Below are positions 9,184 to 17,694 of a stretch of 64,000 nt of DNA, piece by piece. Location: the NCBI GenBank assembly GCA_963733065.1, contig CAVTBT010000004.1, positions 353,599 to 417,598 on the forward strand, written 5' to 3'. The position numbers were made by a program, and so were the translations under genes. Source of the DNA: CAVTBT01 sp963733065 (lineage in GTDB: Bacteria; Actinomycetota; Thermoleophilia; Gaiellales; Gaiellaceae). The notes beneath the pieces were generated by a model, which ran no database searches, was not told where the DNA came from, and was given only the letters and a program-made list of their open reading frames with translations. Within the stretch, counting starts at the first letter, position 1. Each line of letters starts with the position of its first letter.

Positions 9184-9747
9184 CTAGGCGGGAGGCGCGG
9201 GCCGGCTGAGGAAGCGCGACCCGGCCTGCACATAGCGCCAGGGCAGCTCGGCCGCACGGGTGATGCCGATCCGACGCGCCGCGGTCACGACGGTCTCCTC
9301 GCTCGGAGCATGGATCTCGAACGGCGGACGGTCGAGGCGCAGCCCGTCGTGCTCCCGCGAGACGCCGAGCGCCTGGCACAGGCGTCCCGGCCCGGAGCAG
9401 AGCAGCCGGATCTCGTCGAGCCCACGCCGCTCGCGCATGCGCTCGAGGCCGTCCGTCGGCTCGAGCGCGCGCAGCAGCACCGCGGCCGGGACCCCCTCGC
9501 CGCCGCACACGAGGTTGAGGCACCAGTGGATGCCGTACGAGCGGTAGACGTACGCCTGTCCCGCTGGCCCGAACATCGAGGCGTTCCTGGCTGTACGTCC
9601 GCGGAAGCCGTGCGCGGCCGGGTCATCGTGGTCGTAGGCCTCGACCTCGACGATGGTGCCGCCGACGCCGTCCACGAGCAGGGTCGCGCCGACGAGCTCC
9701 CGAGCGACCTCGTTCACATCGCGCGCGAAGAAGTCAGGGCTCAGCAC
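9184..9747 (-). CDS. DNA-3-methyladenine glycosylase (AAG/MPG family)
   Basis: A 187-residue base-excision repair enzyme of the alkyladenine glycosylase fold. Family blocks are visible: LSPDFFARDVNEVARELVGA at the N-terminus, IVEVEAYDHDDPAAHGFRGR with the catalytic Glu, RNASMFGPAGQAYVYRSYGI with the DNA-intercalating region, and GPGRLCQALGVSREHDGL. Length matches bacterial members. It overlaps the end of the MFS gene by 14 nt, so the two are co-transcribed. The link with an exporter may be operonic convenience or a shared response to toxic compounds; the sequence does not decide. Confidence 0.93.
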   Translation of the reverse strand: MLSPDFFARDVNEVARELVGATLLVDGVGGTIVEVEAYDHDDPAAHGFRGRTARNASMFGPAGQAYVYRSYGIHWCLNLVCGGEGVPAAVLLRALEPTDGLERMRERRGLDEIRLLCSGPGRLCQALGVSREHDGLRLDRPPFEIHAPSEETVVTAARRIGITRAAELPWRYVQAGSRFLSRPAPPA

Positions 9748-11029
9748 GAGGCTTCTTTGCGTCGTAGCGGGCGAGTGCCGGAAGCGCGAGGCCGATGACG
9801 ATCGTCCCGAGCACGCAGACGACGCCGCCGGAGACGATGGAGAACCGCACGCTCGTCAGCGAGGCGACGAGGCCGGCCTCGACGTTCCCGAGCGTCGGCG
9901 CGCTCGCCACCTGCGCGAACTCGATTCCGGCCAGCCTGCCCCGCATCGACTCGGTGGTCGCCGTGAGCATGATCGCGCTTCGGAACACGGCGCTGATCAG
10001 GTCGGCGCCACCTGCGACCGCGAGCAGCAGCAGCGCGAGCGGCAGCGACTCGGCGAAGCCGAACGCCGTGATCGCCGCCCCCCAGCCGGCCGCGGCGATC
10101 AGCACGGCGAGCCCCTGCCGGCGCACGTGCCCCGTCCAGCCGGAGAGGAGCGAGCAGACCAGCGCACCCGCATACGGCGCGGCATAGAGGTACCCCACGG
10201 TCTGGGCGCCGCCGCCGAAGCGCTCATCGGCCAGCGCCGGGAAGAGCGCGCTCGGCATGCCGAAGACCATGGCGTTCGCGTCTACCAGAAACGACCCCAG
10301 CACGACGCGCTGGTTGCGCAGGTAGCGGAACCCCTGCACCACCGACCGCAGCCCCGGCCGATCGGCGTCCGGCGACGCCGGGATGCGCGGCAGCGCGAAC
10401 ACCGCGGCGAGCGACGCCGCGAACGACACGGCGTCGACGGCGTACGTCAGCGACAAGCCGATCGCCGCGATCAGCACACCGCCGAGCGCGGGCCCGGCGA
10501 CCGCGCCGAAGTTCGAATAGATGCCATTCAGTGCCGCGGCGGCCGGCAACTGCTCGGGGGTGACGAGATGCGGGGTCAGCGAGCGCATGGCTCCGACTCC
10601 CAGACAGAACGACGACGCCGCAGCGAAGCCCAGGACGTACAGCGCCCAGACCCTCGGCTCGTCGAGCGAGGCGTTGACGACGAAGCCGACGGCCGTGAGA
10701 GCCAGCGCCGACTCCGTCACGATCAGCAGGCTTCGCCGGTCGACGGCGTCCGCGATCGACCCGCCGACGAGCGTCAGCGTCAGCAGCGGCACCAGCTCGA
10801 CGAGGCTGACGAGCGCGACGGCGAGCGTCGACCCGGTCAGCTCGTACATCTGGAACGGCACGGCGATCGCCGCCACCTGGCTGCCGACGAACGAGATCAT
10901 CTGCCCGATCCACAGCCAGCGGAACGGCCGCGACTCGCGCAGCGGGCCGATGTCGACCGCGACCCGCGCCAGCAGCTCCCGCACCCCCGGCCGGTCGGCA
11001 CCCGGCGGCGTCTCGGGGTGCTGCTCCAC
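9734..11029 (-). CDS. MFS exporter (EntS/MFS_3-like, 12 membrane segments)
   Basis: A 431-residue major facilitator with about 12 hydrophobic segments. PFRWLWIGQMISFVGSQVAA and GGSIADAVDRRSLLI (the loop 2-3 signature) match the enterobactin-exporter-like MFS_3 group. RNQRVVLGSFLVDANAMVFG starts the second half, and ESMRGRLAGIEFAQVASAPT is a typical loop 10-11 motif of this group. The start is GTG. It lies six bases after a RemA-like gene and runs into the glycosylase gene, forming a three-gene unit. The substrate cannot be read from the sequence. Confidence 0.9.
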   Translation of the reverse strand: MEQHPETPPGADRPGVRELLARVAVDIGPLRESRPFRWLWIGQMISFVGSQVAAIAVPFQMYELTGSTLAVALVSLVELVPLLTLTLVGGSIADAVDRRSLLIVTESALALTAVGFVVNASLDEPRVWALYVLGFAAASSFCLGVGAMRSLTPHLVTPEQLPAAAALNGIYSNFGAVAGPALGGVLIAAIGLSLTYAVDAVSFAASLAAVFALPRIPASPDADRPGLRSVVQGFRYLRNQRVVLGSFLVDANAMVFGMPSALFPALADERFGGGAQTVGYLYAAPYAGALVCSLLSGWTGHVRRQGLAVLIAAAGWGAAITAFGFAESLPLALLLLAVAGGADLISAVFRSAIMLTATTESMRGRLAGIEFAQVASAPTLGNVEAGLVASLTSVRFSIVSGGVVCVLGTIVIGLALPALARYDAKKPRAEP

Positions 11030-11035
11030 TCCCCG

Positions 11036-11389
11036 CTAGAACAGCTGCTGGGACTCGCCGCTGCGCGTGCTCGACTCGAGCAGGCGGCGGGCTCGCCGAC
11101 CGAGATCGGCCAGGTCGACGCGACCCTCCTCGGCGGCGTGCGCGAGCCGTTCCGCGAGCTCGAGCGCGTCGTCGAGGACGGCCGTGCTCGCCGCCGCGTC
11201 CTGACCCATGTCGTGCAGGATCGTCCGCTCGGTGCGGCCGGCGACGAGCGGATCCGAGACTCCCTCGACCCAGACGAGGGTGCGCCTGCCGGTGCCGCGC
11301 TCGTCGCCTGTGATCGGCTGGAGCGCGTAGATGCGGTCTGCCCGCGCCCACTTGCCGAACCCGAGGAACACCATGCGTGTCGGTTCCAC
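11036..11389 (-). CDS. Small RemA/DUF370-like protein
   Basis: A 117-residue soluble protein. MVFLGFGKWARADRIYALQP (from residue 6) resembles the start of the RemA/DUF370 family, whose members are small DNA-binding regulators. GRRTLVWVEGVSDPLVAGRT and ERTILHDM also fit a RemA-like core. The last 50 residues are an extra Ala/Leu-rich helix. The GTG start at 11389 is preferred because a TACTGT hexamer lies eight bases upstream; an in-frame ATG at 11374 is the alternative. It is first in an operon with the MFS and glycosylase genes and divergent from DUF427. The family call is tentative, made by eye. Confidence 0.7.
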   Translation of the reverse strand: MEPTRMVFLGFGKWARADRIYALQPITGDERGTGRRTLVWVEGVSDPLVAGRTERTILHDMGQDAAASTAVLDDALELAERLAHAAEEGRVDLADLGRRARRLLESSTRSGESQQLF

Positions 11390-11870
11390 CGTGCGGCACA
11401 GTATCCATGTGGAGTCGGTCTGGGACTACCCGCGCCCGCCGCGCGTCGAGCCGACGTCGAAGCGCATCACGATCCTCCTCGGAGGCGACACGGTCGTGGA
11501 CAGCGTGCGCGCCCACCGCGTTCTCGAGACGAGCCATCCGCCCGTCTACTACGTCCCGCTCGAGGACGTTGCCGCCGGCTGCCTGGAGCGAAGCGGCGGC
11601 CGGACGACGTTCTGCGAATGGAAGGGCACGGCCTCGTACTACGACGTGGTGGCCGGCGGCCGGCGCGCTGAGCGCGCCGCCTGGACCTACCCGTCGCCCC
11701 TGGCGGGGTTCGAGGCCATCCGCGGCGCTGTGGCGTTCTACTGCGGCCCGATGGACGCCTGCCTCGTGGACGGCGAGCAGGCGACGCCCCAGCCCGGCGG
11801 GTTCTACGGCGGATGGGTGACGAGCGACGTCGAGGGGCCGTTCAAGGGAGCCGCCGACACGGCCGGCTGA
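11373..11870 (+). CDS. DUF427 family protein
   Basis: About 165 residues. SVWDYPRPPRVEPTSKRI, VLETSHPPVYYVPLEDV, FCEWKGTASYYDV and AAWTYPSPLAGFEAIRGAVA are the conserved blocks of DUF427, a small beta-barrel family of unknown biochemical role. The start is uncertain: ATG 11373 has GAGGAA four bases upstream but overlaps the start of the divergent gene, whereas GTG 11409 begins right at the conserved block. Length and domain are intact. Confidence 0.88.
   Translation: MRVGSTVRHSIHVESVWDYPRPPRVEPTSKRITILLGGDTVVDSVRAHRVLETSHPPVYYVPLEDVAAGCLERSGGRTTFCEWKGTASYYDVVAGGRRAERAAWTYPSPLAGFEAIRGAVAFYCGPMDACLVDGEQATPQPGGFYGGWVTSDVEGPFKGAADTAG
11398..11403 (-). promoter_or_regulatory. -10 hexamer TACTGT for the RemA-like/MFS/glycosylase operon
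   Basis: On the minus strand TACTGT is followed by eight bases and then the GTG start at 11389. The hexamer lies inside the 5' part of the divergent DUF427 gene, so the two promoters must overlap. Confidence 0.45.
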
Positions 11871-11900
11871 TGAGGACGCCCTCGGCCGGGCGCGAGAGGG

Positions 11901-13508
11901 CTACTCGACGGCGCGCGCGAGCTCGGCGACGAACGGGGCGGGATCGAGCGGACGCCCGGTCGCCTGCTCGATCGTTCGCCGCCAGTCCAGGCTTGCGCCG
12001 GTCGCGTAGAGGCGCTCGCGGAGATGCCGGCCCACCTCGGGCGCCGTCACGTAGCGCTGCCAGACATCGTCGCCCCCACCGAGGACGTCATCGAGGAGGT
12101 GCGCCTGCAGCTGCGAGGCCATCATCTCGCCGAGCAGGTAGTTGTGGTAGTAGACCGGCGCCGCGGAGAGATGGATCTTCGCCGCCCAGTCCGGCGCGGC
12201 GCGCCCCTCCGGCTTCCGCATGAGCTGGAAGCGCTCGACGAGCTCCCACCACAGCCCGTCGAGATCCTGCGCCGGGTCGGCGTAGAGCGCGCGCTCGAAA
12301 TGGCACATGACGAGCTCCCAGCGCGCGGCGACGAGCAGCGTGGCCGTGCGGGAGCGCTCGAGCGCGTCGGCCGCCGCCCGGGCGTCGGCCTCCGGGACCG
12401 ACGCGTACTCGACGAGCCACTCGGCGTTCCGCGAGAGCCGCCCGAGCAGCATCGCCGAGGCCTCCGTGGTCAGCGTGTGCGCCGAGCTGCGCAGGAAGTA
12501 CGGCAGTGACGGGTCGACGCCCTGGTCGTAGACCGCGTGCCCGAACTCGTGGAGCATCGTGTTCATCCAGTACTCGGTCGGCCGTACGTTGGCGAGCACG
12601 CGGATGTCGTCGCGCCGATCCATCCAGATGCAGAACGCGTGCTGGCACTTGCCGTCTCGCTCGTAGAGATCGGATCGTCCGAGCAGGTCGCGGACGTCGA
12701 AGCCGACCGCGGCGAAGTAGCGGCGCGTCAGCTCCTCGATGTCCTGGCCCTCGAACCATGGGTCGAGCTCGACCTCGGCCGCGGGGGCCTCCTGGAAGAA
12801 CGGGTCGCTGTAGTGCCAGGGCGCGAGCTCGCCGGCGTCGATCCCGAACCTCGCGGCGAGCCGTCGGTCGAGCGCGTGCTTGTAGCGCTCGAAGAGTGGC
12901 CTCGTGCCCTCGTCGACCCGGTCGAGCAATTCGAACAGCTCCCGCTCGTCGAGCTCGTCGCACTCCAGCATCATCGAGTAGTAGGTCGGGAAGCCGAGCG
13001 TCTGCGCAGCCTCGTTGCGCATGCCGACGAGCACCAGCAGGTCGCCGGAGACCTCCGTCGCGATCTGCTTGGACGCCTCCCACGCGCGGCGGCGCAGGCC
13101 GAGGTCGTCCGAGCGCTCGAGCACCTCGCGGATGTGGTTGTCGCTGACCCGCTCGCCGTCGAGCTCGGCGCGGTAGGTGTTGAAGCGCGCCTCGAGCGAG
13201 GTCTCGAGCTTGACGACGCGCTCGATGGTCTCCCGCGGGAGCTGGTTCGGGCGGTGGGCGTTCACGAGGAGCGTCACCTGGCGGGCGAGCAGCGGATCGC
13301 CGTCGGCGCCGGCATCGGCCGCGGCCAGCAGCTCCTTGTACACCTCCGTGCGCGAGAGCAGCGTCCGGATCTCGGTGTCGAGCCGGGCGGTCTCCGCCTC
13401 CCACCGCTCGTCGCCGGTCGTCTGCAGCTGCCAGAACGCGTCGTACGCCGCCAGGTTGAGGGGCTCGAGCTCGGCTTCGAGCGCCGAGATCCGCTCGGCG
13501 GCCGTCAT
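11901..13508 (-). CDS. Zinc metallopeptidase of the M2/M3 (angiotensin-converting-enzyme-like) clan
   Basis: A 535-residue soluble, mostly helical peptidase. The zinc motif is HEFGH in WMNTMLHEFGHAVYDQG (about residues 318-323), with the third ligand Glu about 30 residues later in LTTEASAMLLGRLSRN. The C-terminal AAPVYYHNYLLGEMMASQ resembles the substrate-binding part of M2 peptidyl-dipeptidases. No signal peptide is seen, so it is probably cytoplasmic and degrades oligopeptides. Its ATG overlaps the stop of the upstream DegT gene (ATGA), making it the last gene of a four-gene operon with aminotransferases. Confidence 0.88.
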   Translation of the reverse strand: MTAAERISALEAELEPLNLAAYDAFWQLQTTGDERWEAETARLDTEIRTLLSRTEVYKELLAAADAGADGDPLLARQVTLLVNAHRPNQLPRETIERVVKLETSLEARFNTYRAELDGERVSDNHIREVLERSDDLGLRRRAWEASKQIATEVSGDLLVLVGMRNEAAQTLGFPTYYSMMLECDELDERELFELLDRVDEGTRPLFERYKHALDRRLAARFGIDAGELAPWHYSDPFFQEAPAAEVELDPWFEGQDIEELTRRYFAAVGFDVRDLLGRSDLYERDGKCQHAFCIWMDRRDDIRVLANVRPTEYWMNTMLHEFGHAVYDQGVDPSLPYFLRSSAHTLTTEASAMLLGRLSRNAEWLVEYASVPEADARAAADALERSRTATLLVAARWELVMCHFERALYADPAQDLDGLWWELVERFQLMRKPEGRAAPDWAAKIHLSAAPVYYHNYLLGEMMASQLQAHLLDDVLGGGDDVWQRYVTAPEVGRHLRERLYATGASLDWRRTIEQATGRPLDPAPFVAELARAVE

Positions 13509-14626
13509 GCGAGGGCCTCGGCCAGCGCCTCGGCGACGTGCTCCTGGTCGGCCGCCTCGAGGCGCGTGTGGAACGGAATGGCGAGTGTTCGCCGGCTGGC
13601 GTCCTCCGAGACGGGGAACTGTCCCTCGCGGAAGCCGTAGCGCTCGCGCATGTACGGCTGCAGGTGGATCGAGGGCAGGTAGCGCGCGCTAGCGACACCG
13701 GTTCGCTCGAGCGACGAGATCACACGCTCGCGATCCGCGCCGGCCGGCAGCTTCACGACGTAGACGAACCACGACCGGACGTGGTCGGCGTCGTCCGGCA
13801 GCGGCGTCTCCAGCCCGTCCACGTCACGGAGCAGCTCGGTGTACCGGTCGGCCACGGCACGGCGAAGCGCCAGGATCTCGTCGAGCTTCTCCAGTTGGCC
13901 GACGCCGATCGCGGCCCGAATGTCGTCGATGCGGTAGTTGAAGCCGAGGCGCGCGTGCTCGAGCCAGCCGCCGCCGTCCGCCCGCCCCTGGTTGCGAAGG
14001 CTCTTGAGCAGCCGCCACTCCTCCTCGGAGTGCGTCGTGACGACCCCGCCCTCGCCGGTCGTCATCTGCTTGTTCGGATAGAACGCGAACACAGCCGAGG
14101 GGCCGTGCGACCCGACGAGAGCGCCGCGGTACGACGCGCCGAGCGCCTCGCACGCGTCCTGGATTAGCGCCAGGCCATGCCGCCGGCAGAGGTCGCGGAG
14201 CGGATCGAGCTCGCACGGGTAGCCGTAGATGTCGACCGCGATCACGGCCTTCGTCCGCGGTGTGATCGCTGCCTCGACCGCGTCCGGGTCCAGGTTCAGC
14301 GTCCGCGGGTCGACGTCCGCGAAGACCGGCGTCGCCCCTTCGTAGATGGCGCAGTTCGCCGACGCCACGAAGGAGTACGGCGAGGTGATCGTCTCGTCGC
14401 CCGGGCAGAGCCCGGCGCTCCGGCAGAGCAGGTGCAGGCCGGCCGTGCCCGACGAGACGGCGGCGGCGTACGGCGCGCCGACGCGCTCCGCGAAGAGCTC
14501 CTCGAAGCGATCGATCCACGGCCCGAGCGACAGCTGCCCCGACCGCAGCACGTCGACCACGAGCTCCTCTTCGCGCTCGTCGACGTACGGGCTCGAGAGC
14601 GCGACCTGCCGCGTCGCCGAGGTCAC
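13505..14626 (-). CDS. DegT/DnrJ/EryC1 family PLP aminotransferase (copy 1)
   Basis: A 373-residue aminotransferase of the sugar-aminotransferase family. The PLP lysine is in FAFYPNKQMTTGEGG (about residue 188); RFEELFAERVGAPYAAAVSS, GLALIQDACEALGASYRG and RLGFNYRIDDIRAAIGVGQL are family blocks. The GTG start overlaps the stop of ilvE (GTGA). It is closely similar to the DegT copy at 53.0-54.2 kb, including the start VTSATR... SSPYVDE. Members usually transfer an amino group from glutamate to a keto-sugar nucleotide; here the neighbours are amino-acid genes, so the substrate is open. Confidence 0.92.
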   Translation of the reverse strand: MTSATRQVALSSPYVDEREEELVVDVLRSGQLSLGPWIDRFEELFAERVGAPYAAAVSSGTAGLHLLCRSAGLCPGDETITSPYSFVASANCAIYEGATPVFADVDPRTLNLDPDAVEAAITPRTKAVIAVDIYGYPCELDPLRDLCRRHGLALIQDACEALGASYRGALVGSHGPSAVFAFYPNKQMTTGEGGVVTTHSEEEWRLLKSLRNQGRADGGGWLEHARLGFNYRIDDIRAAIGVGQLEKLDEILALRRAVADRYTELLRDVDGLETPLPDDADHVRSWFVYVVKLPAGADRERVISSLERTGVASARYLPSIHLQPYMRERYGFREGQFPVSEDASRRTLAIPFHTRLEAADQEHVAEALAEALA

Positions 14627-15546
14627 GCCTCGGCGCGGGCCGGCACGAAGTCGAGCCAGTGCTGGCGGTCCTCGATCTGGCCGCGCACCGTCGCGAGGTA
14701 GGCCTGCTGGAGCTCCATGGTGACGGGGCCGACGCCGAGCTCGTGGTCGTCGACCGAACGCAGCGGCGTCACCTCCGCGGCGGTGCCGACCATGAACACC
14801 TCGTCGGCGAGGTAGAGATCCGTGCGGATCACGTTCTTCTCCTCGACGACGTAGCCGAGCTCCTGCGCGATCTCGATGACGGTGGCGCGCGTGATACCGG
14901 GCAGGATCGAGGTCGACAGCGGCGGCGTCAGGATGCAGCCGTCCTTGACGACGAACACGTTCTCGCCGGAGCCGTCGGCCACGAAGCCCTCCGCCGTGAG
15001 CAGGATCGCCTCGTCGTAGCCCGCGCGCTGCGCCTCCGTCACGGCCAGCATCGAGTTCAGATAGATGCCGGTCGCCTTCGCGACGTGCGGGATCACGTTC
15101 GGGCCGACGCGCTGCCAGGAGGAGACCTTGGCGCGGATGCCCGTGCGGAGCCCCTCGTCGCCGAGGTACGCGCCCCACGGCCAGCTCATGAGCACGACGT
15201 CGACCGGATTGCCCTGCGTCGAGACGCCGAGCTGCCCGTAGCCGTAGTACGCGATCGGCCGCAGGTAGCACTCCGGGAGTCCGTTGACGGCGATCAGCTC
15301 GTGCGACGCCTGACGCAGCTCCTCGACCGAGTACGGCAGGTCCATGTACAGCAGCCGAGCAGAGTCGTGCAGGCGCTGCAGATGGTCGACGAGGCGGAAG
15401 ACGGCGGGGCCCTTCGGCGTCTCGTAGCAGCGGATGCCCTCGAAAACGCCGCTGCCGTAGTGCAGGCCGTGGACGCCGACGTGAACCCGCGCGTCGGCCC
15501 AGTCCACGAGCTCGCCGTTCATCCAGATCTTCTCGGTCTCCTGCAT
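14623..15546 (-). CDS. ilvE: Branched-chain-amino-acid aminotransferase (class IV PLP)
   Basis: A 307-residue class IV aminotransferase that interconverts leucine, isoleucine and valine with their 2-oxo acids. KIWMNGELVDWADARVHVG, LHYGSGVFEGIRCYETPKG, NVIPHVAKATGIYLNSML (catalytic Lys region) and ADGSGENVFVVKDG are diagnostic. The frame is open 47 codons further upstream, but ATG 15546 is preceded by GGGAGGAAGC and begins with the conserved N-terminus. It starts two bases after the YbaK-type gene and overlaps the DegT gene downstream by 4 nt. Confidence 0.93.
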   Translation of the reverse strand: MQETEKIWMNGELVDWADARVHVGVHGLHYGSGVFEGIRCYETPKGPAVFRLVDHLQRLHDSARLLYMDLPYSVEELRQASHELIAVNGLPECYLRPIAYYGYGQLGVSTQGNPVDVVLMSWPWGAYLGDEGLRTGIRAKVSSWQRVGPNVIPHVAKATGIYLNSMLAVTEAQRAGYDEAILLTAEGFVADGSGENVFVVKDGCILTPPLSTSILPGITRATVIEIAQELGYVVEEKNVIRTDLYLADEVFMVGTAAEVTPLRSVDDHELGVGPVTMELQQAYLATVRGQIEDRQHWLDFVPARAEA

Positions 15547-15548
15547 GC

Positions 15549-16070
15549 TCAGCTTCCTCCCGGGATCGCCGACGGGGAATCGTATGCGGGCTCCTGGACG
15601 ACGTCCAACGCCTCTGCGCGGGCCAATCGGACGAGCTCGCTCGGCGCCAGCGACGCGATGTGGCGGCCCGAGCCGGCGCCGACCCACACCACCGGCTGCG
15701 CCAGCAGCGTCCGCTCGGCGACCACGCGCTCGATGTCCGGGAGCGGGAAGGGCGCGACGCCGCCGGGCGGGAAGCCGGTGGTCGTCTCGACCTCCTTCGC
15801 CGTCGCCGTCCGCGCGCTCTCGGCGCCGGCCGCGCGCGCGATCTTGTCCGCGTCCGCCCGTCGGTCACCGGGGACGAGTGCGACGACCGGCCGGCCGTCG
15901 GCGATGAAGACGAGCGTCTTGACGATCTGCGCCTGCTCGCACCCTGCTGCCCGGGCGGCATCGGCGGCGGTCTTCGTCTCCTCCGCGAACTCCTCCAGAC
16001 GGGCCTCTGCGCCCGAGCGGCGCAGGAACTCGGCGACTCGCTCGACGCTCGAGGAAGGCCACGTCGTCAC
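15549..16070 (-). CDS. YbaK/ProRS editing-domain protein (aminoacyl-tRNA deacylase-like)
   Basis: A 173-residue single-domain protein of the YbaK/EbsC fold, which removes wrong amino acids from tRNA in trans. CEQAQIVKTLVFIADGRPVV contains the conserved IVKTLVF strand with the key Lys, VPGDRRADADKIARAAGAES follows, and GFPPGGVAPFPLP is the conserved glycine-rich loop. The GTG start lies seven bases after a TACGCT hexamer and has no ribosome-binding sequence. It is first in an operon with ilvE, DegT and the metallopeptidase. Which tRNA it edits cannot be told. Confidence 0.9.
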   Translation of the reverse strand: MTTWPSSSVERVAEFLRRSGAEARLEEFAEETKTAADAARAAGCEQAQIVKTLVFIADGRPVVALVPGDRRADADKIARAAGAESARTATAKEVETTTGFPPGGVAPFPLPDIERVVAERTLLAQPVVWVGAGSGRHIASLAPSELVRLARAEALDVVQEPAYDSPSAIPGGS

Positions 16071-16077
16071 TGCTCGA

Positions 16078-16083
16078 AGCGTA
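16078..16083 (-). promoter_or_regulatory. -10 hexamer TACGCT for the ybaK-ilvE-degT-peptidase operon
   Basis: Minus strand TACGCT, seven bases, then GTG at 16070. It separates this operon from the serA operon, which ends 43 nt upstream. Confidence 0.45.
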
Positions 16084-16125
16084 CCCGCGGAGCCGCGGTC
16101 GGCAGCACGGCCGACGGTGGATCCC

Positions 16126-17694
16126 TCATCCGAGGGACAGGAAGCGCGCGTCGTCGAACCCCTCGCCGCGGACGCGCTCGACGAGCTCGGGCGGTGCCGT
16201 GCCGTCGATCGAGAGCGCCATCAGCGCCTGACCGCCCTCCTTCGTACGGGAGACGGCCATGTTCGCGATGTTGACACCGGCCTCGCCGAACATCGTGCCG
16301 ACGCGTCCGATCACGCCCGGGACGTCCGCATAGCGGAACATCACCATGCGCGGCGCGAGCTCGATGTCGATCGCAAACCCGAGTGCCCCGGCGAGGAACA
16401 GACGCGGCTCGGGGCCGAGCGTCGTGCCCGAGACCTCGATCGGGCCCTCGCTCGACTCGAACCGGACACGGACGAGGTTCGTGTAGTCCCGGGACGTGCG
16501 GTCGCGCTCCTCGACCACCTCGATCCCGCGCTCGGCGGCGACGACAGGTGCGTTGACGTAGTTCACGGCCTGCTCCACGCGGCCGGAGAAGGCGCCGTTG
16601 AGCGCCGCCACAGTCAACAGCCTGGTGTCGTACTCGGCGAGCGGCCCCTGCGCGGCGACGGCGATCCGTGCGGGCGATCCCTCGGTCAGCTCCGCGGCGA
16701 GCCGTCCGAGCGCCGCGGCCAGCGGAACGAACGGCCCGAGCACCTCGAGGTCCGCGGCGTCGATCGTCGGGATGTTGACCGCGTTCGTGACGAGCTCGCC
16801 GGACAGTGCCGCCGCGACCTGCTCGGCGACGATCAGCCCGGCGCGATCCTGGGCCTCCTCGGTCGAGGCCGCGAGGTGCGGCGTCACGACGATGCCGTCG
16901 AGCTCCAGCAGCGGCCCGTCGTACGGCTCGCTCGAGAAGACGTCGAGCGCGGCCCCCGCGACGTGGCCCGACCGCACCGCCTCGGCGAGTGCATCCTCGT
17001 CGACGAGCTCTCCGCGCGCGGCGTTCACGAGGCGGACGCCCGCCCGCATGCGCGAGAACGCGGCACGGTCGAGGAAGCCCCGGGTCTCGTCCGTCAACGG
17101 CAGGTGCAGGGTCAGGAAGTCCGCGGCCGCCATGACCTCCGCCGCCGTGTCGGCATGGTCGGCGCCGAGCTCGCGTACCCGGTCGGCCGCCACGAAGGGG
17201 TCGTACGCCAGGACGCGCATGCCGAGGCCGAGGGCGCGCCGGGCCACCTGCTGGCCGATGCGCCCGAAGCCGAGCACCCCGAGCGTCTTGCCGGCGAGCT
17301 CGACCCCGCCCCACGCCGACCGCTCCCAGCGGCCCTGCTTGAGGGCGGCGTGCGCCTGCGGGATGTTCCGCGCCAGCGCGACGAGCAGCCCGATCGTGTG
17401 CTCGGCCGCCGAGACGACGGTCGACTCCGGCGCGTTCGCGACGACGATCCCACGGCGCGTCGCCGCCGCGACGTCGACGTTGTCGACCCCCACGCCGGCC
17501 CGGCCGATGACGCGCAGCCGTTCCGCGCGCTCGAGCACCTCCGCGGTCAGCTTCGTCCCCGAGCGGACGACGATGCCGTCGTACCGGCCGATGATCGCGG
17601 CGAGATCCGAGTCAGCGTCGAGGTCGACCTCGAAGCGCTCGCGCAGAAGCTCGACGCCCGCGTCGGCGATCGGCTCCCGGATCAGGACCTTCAA
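16126..17694 (-). CDS. serA: D-3-phosphoglycerate dehydrogenase
   Basis: A 522-residue enzyme that oxidises 3-phosphoglycerate in the first step of serine synthesis. The substrate/nucleotide core has VRSGTKLTAEVLERAERLRV, GRAGVGVDNVDVAAATRRGI, the NAD-binding LGVLGFGRIGQQVARRALGL and ALDVFSSEPYDGPLLELDGI. The intervening ASB domain and C-terminal ACT domain (DVPGVIGRVGTMFGEAGVNI) give the long type-1 form found in actinobacteria, in which serine acts as an effector. The start is a TTG that overlaps the stop of the class V aminotransferase (TTGA). Length and domain order are complete. Confidence 0.95.
   Translation of the reverse strand: MKVLIREPIADAGVELLRERFEVDLDADSDLAAIIGRYDGIVVRSGTKLTAEVLERAERLRVIGRAGVGVDNVDVAAATRRGIVVANAPESTVVSAAEHTIGLLVALARNIPQAHAALKQGRWERSAWGGVELAGKTLGVLGFGRIGQQVARRALGLGMRVLAYDPFVAADRVRELGADHADTAAEVMAAADFLTLHLPLTDETRGFLDRAAFSRMRAGVRLVNAARGELVDEDALAEAVRSGHVAGAALDVFSSEPYDGPLLELDGIVVTPHLAASTEEAQDRAGLIVAEQVAAALSGELVTNAVNIPTIDAADLEVLGPFVPLAAALGRLAAELTEGSPARIAVAAQGPLAEYDTRLLTVAALNGAFSGRVEQAVNYVNAPVVAAERGIEVVEERDRTSRDYTNLVRVRFESSEGPIEVSGTTLGPEPRLFLAGALGFAIDIELAPRMVMFRYADVPGVIGRVGTMFGEAGVNIANMAVSRTKEGGQALMALSIDGTAPPELVERVRGEGFDDARFLSLG

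Noticed and set aside
9653..11671. A 672-codon plus-strand open frame across the MFS gene
   Set aside because: Antisense to the MFS gene with its membrane helices; the frame's own product is low-complexity Arg/Asp/His.
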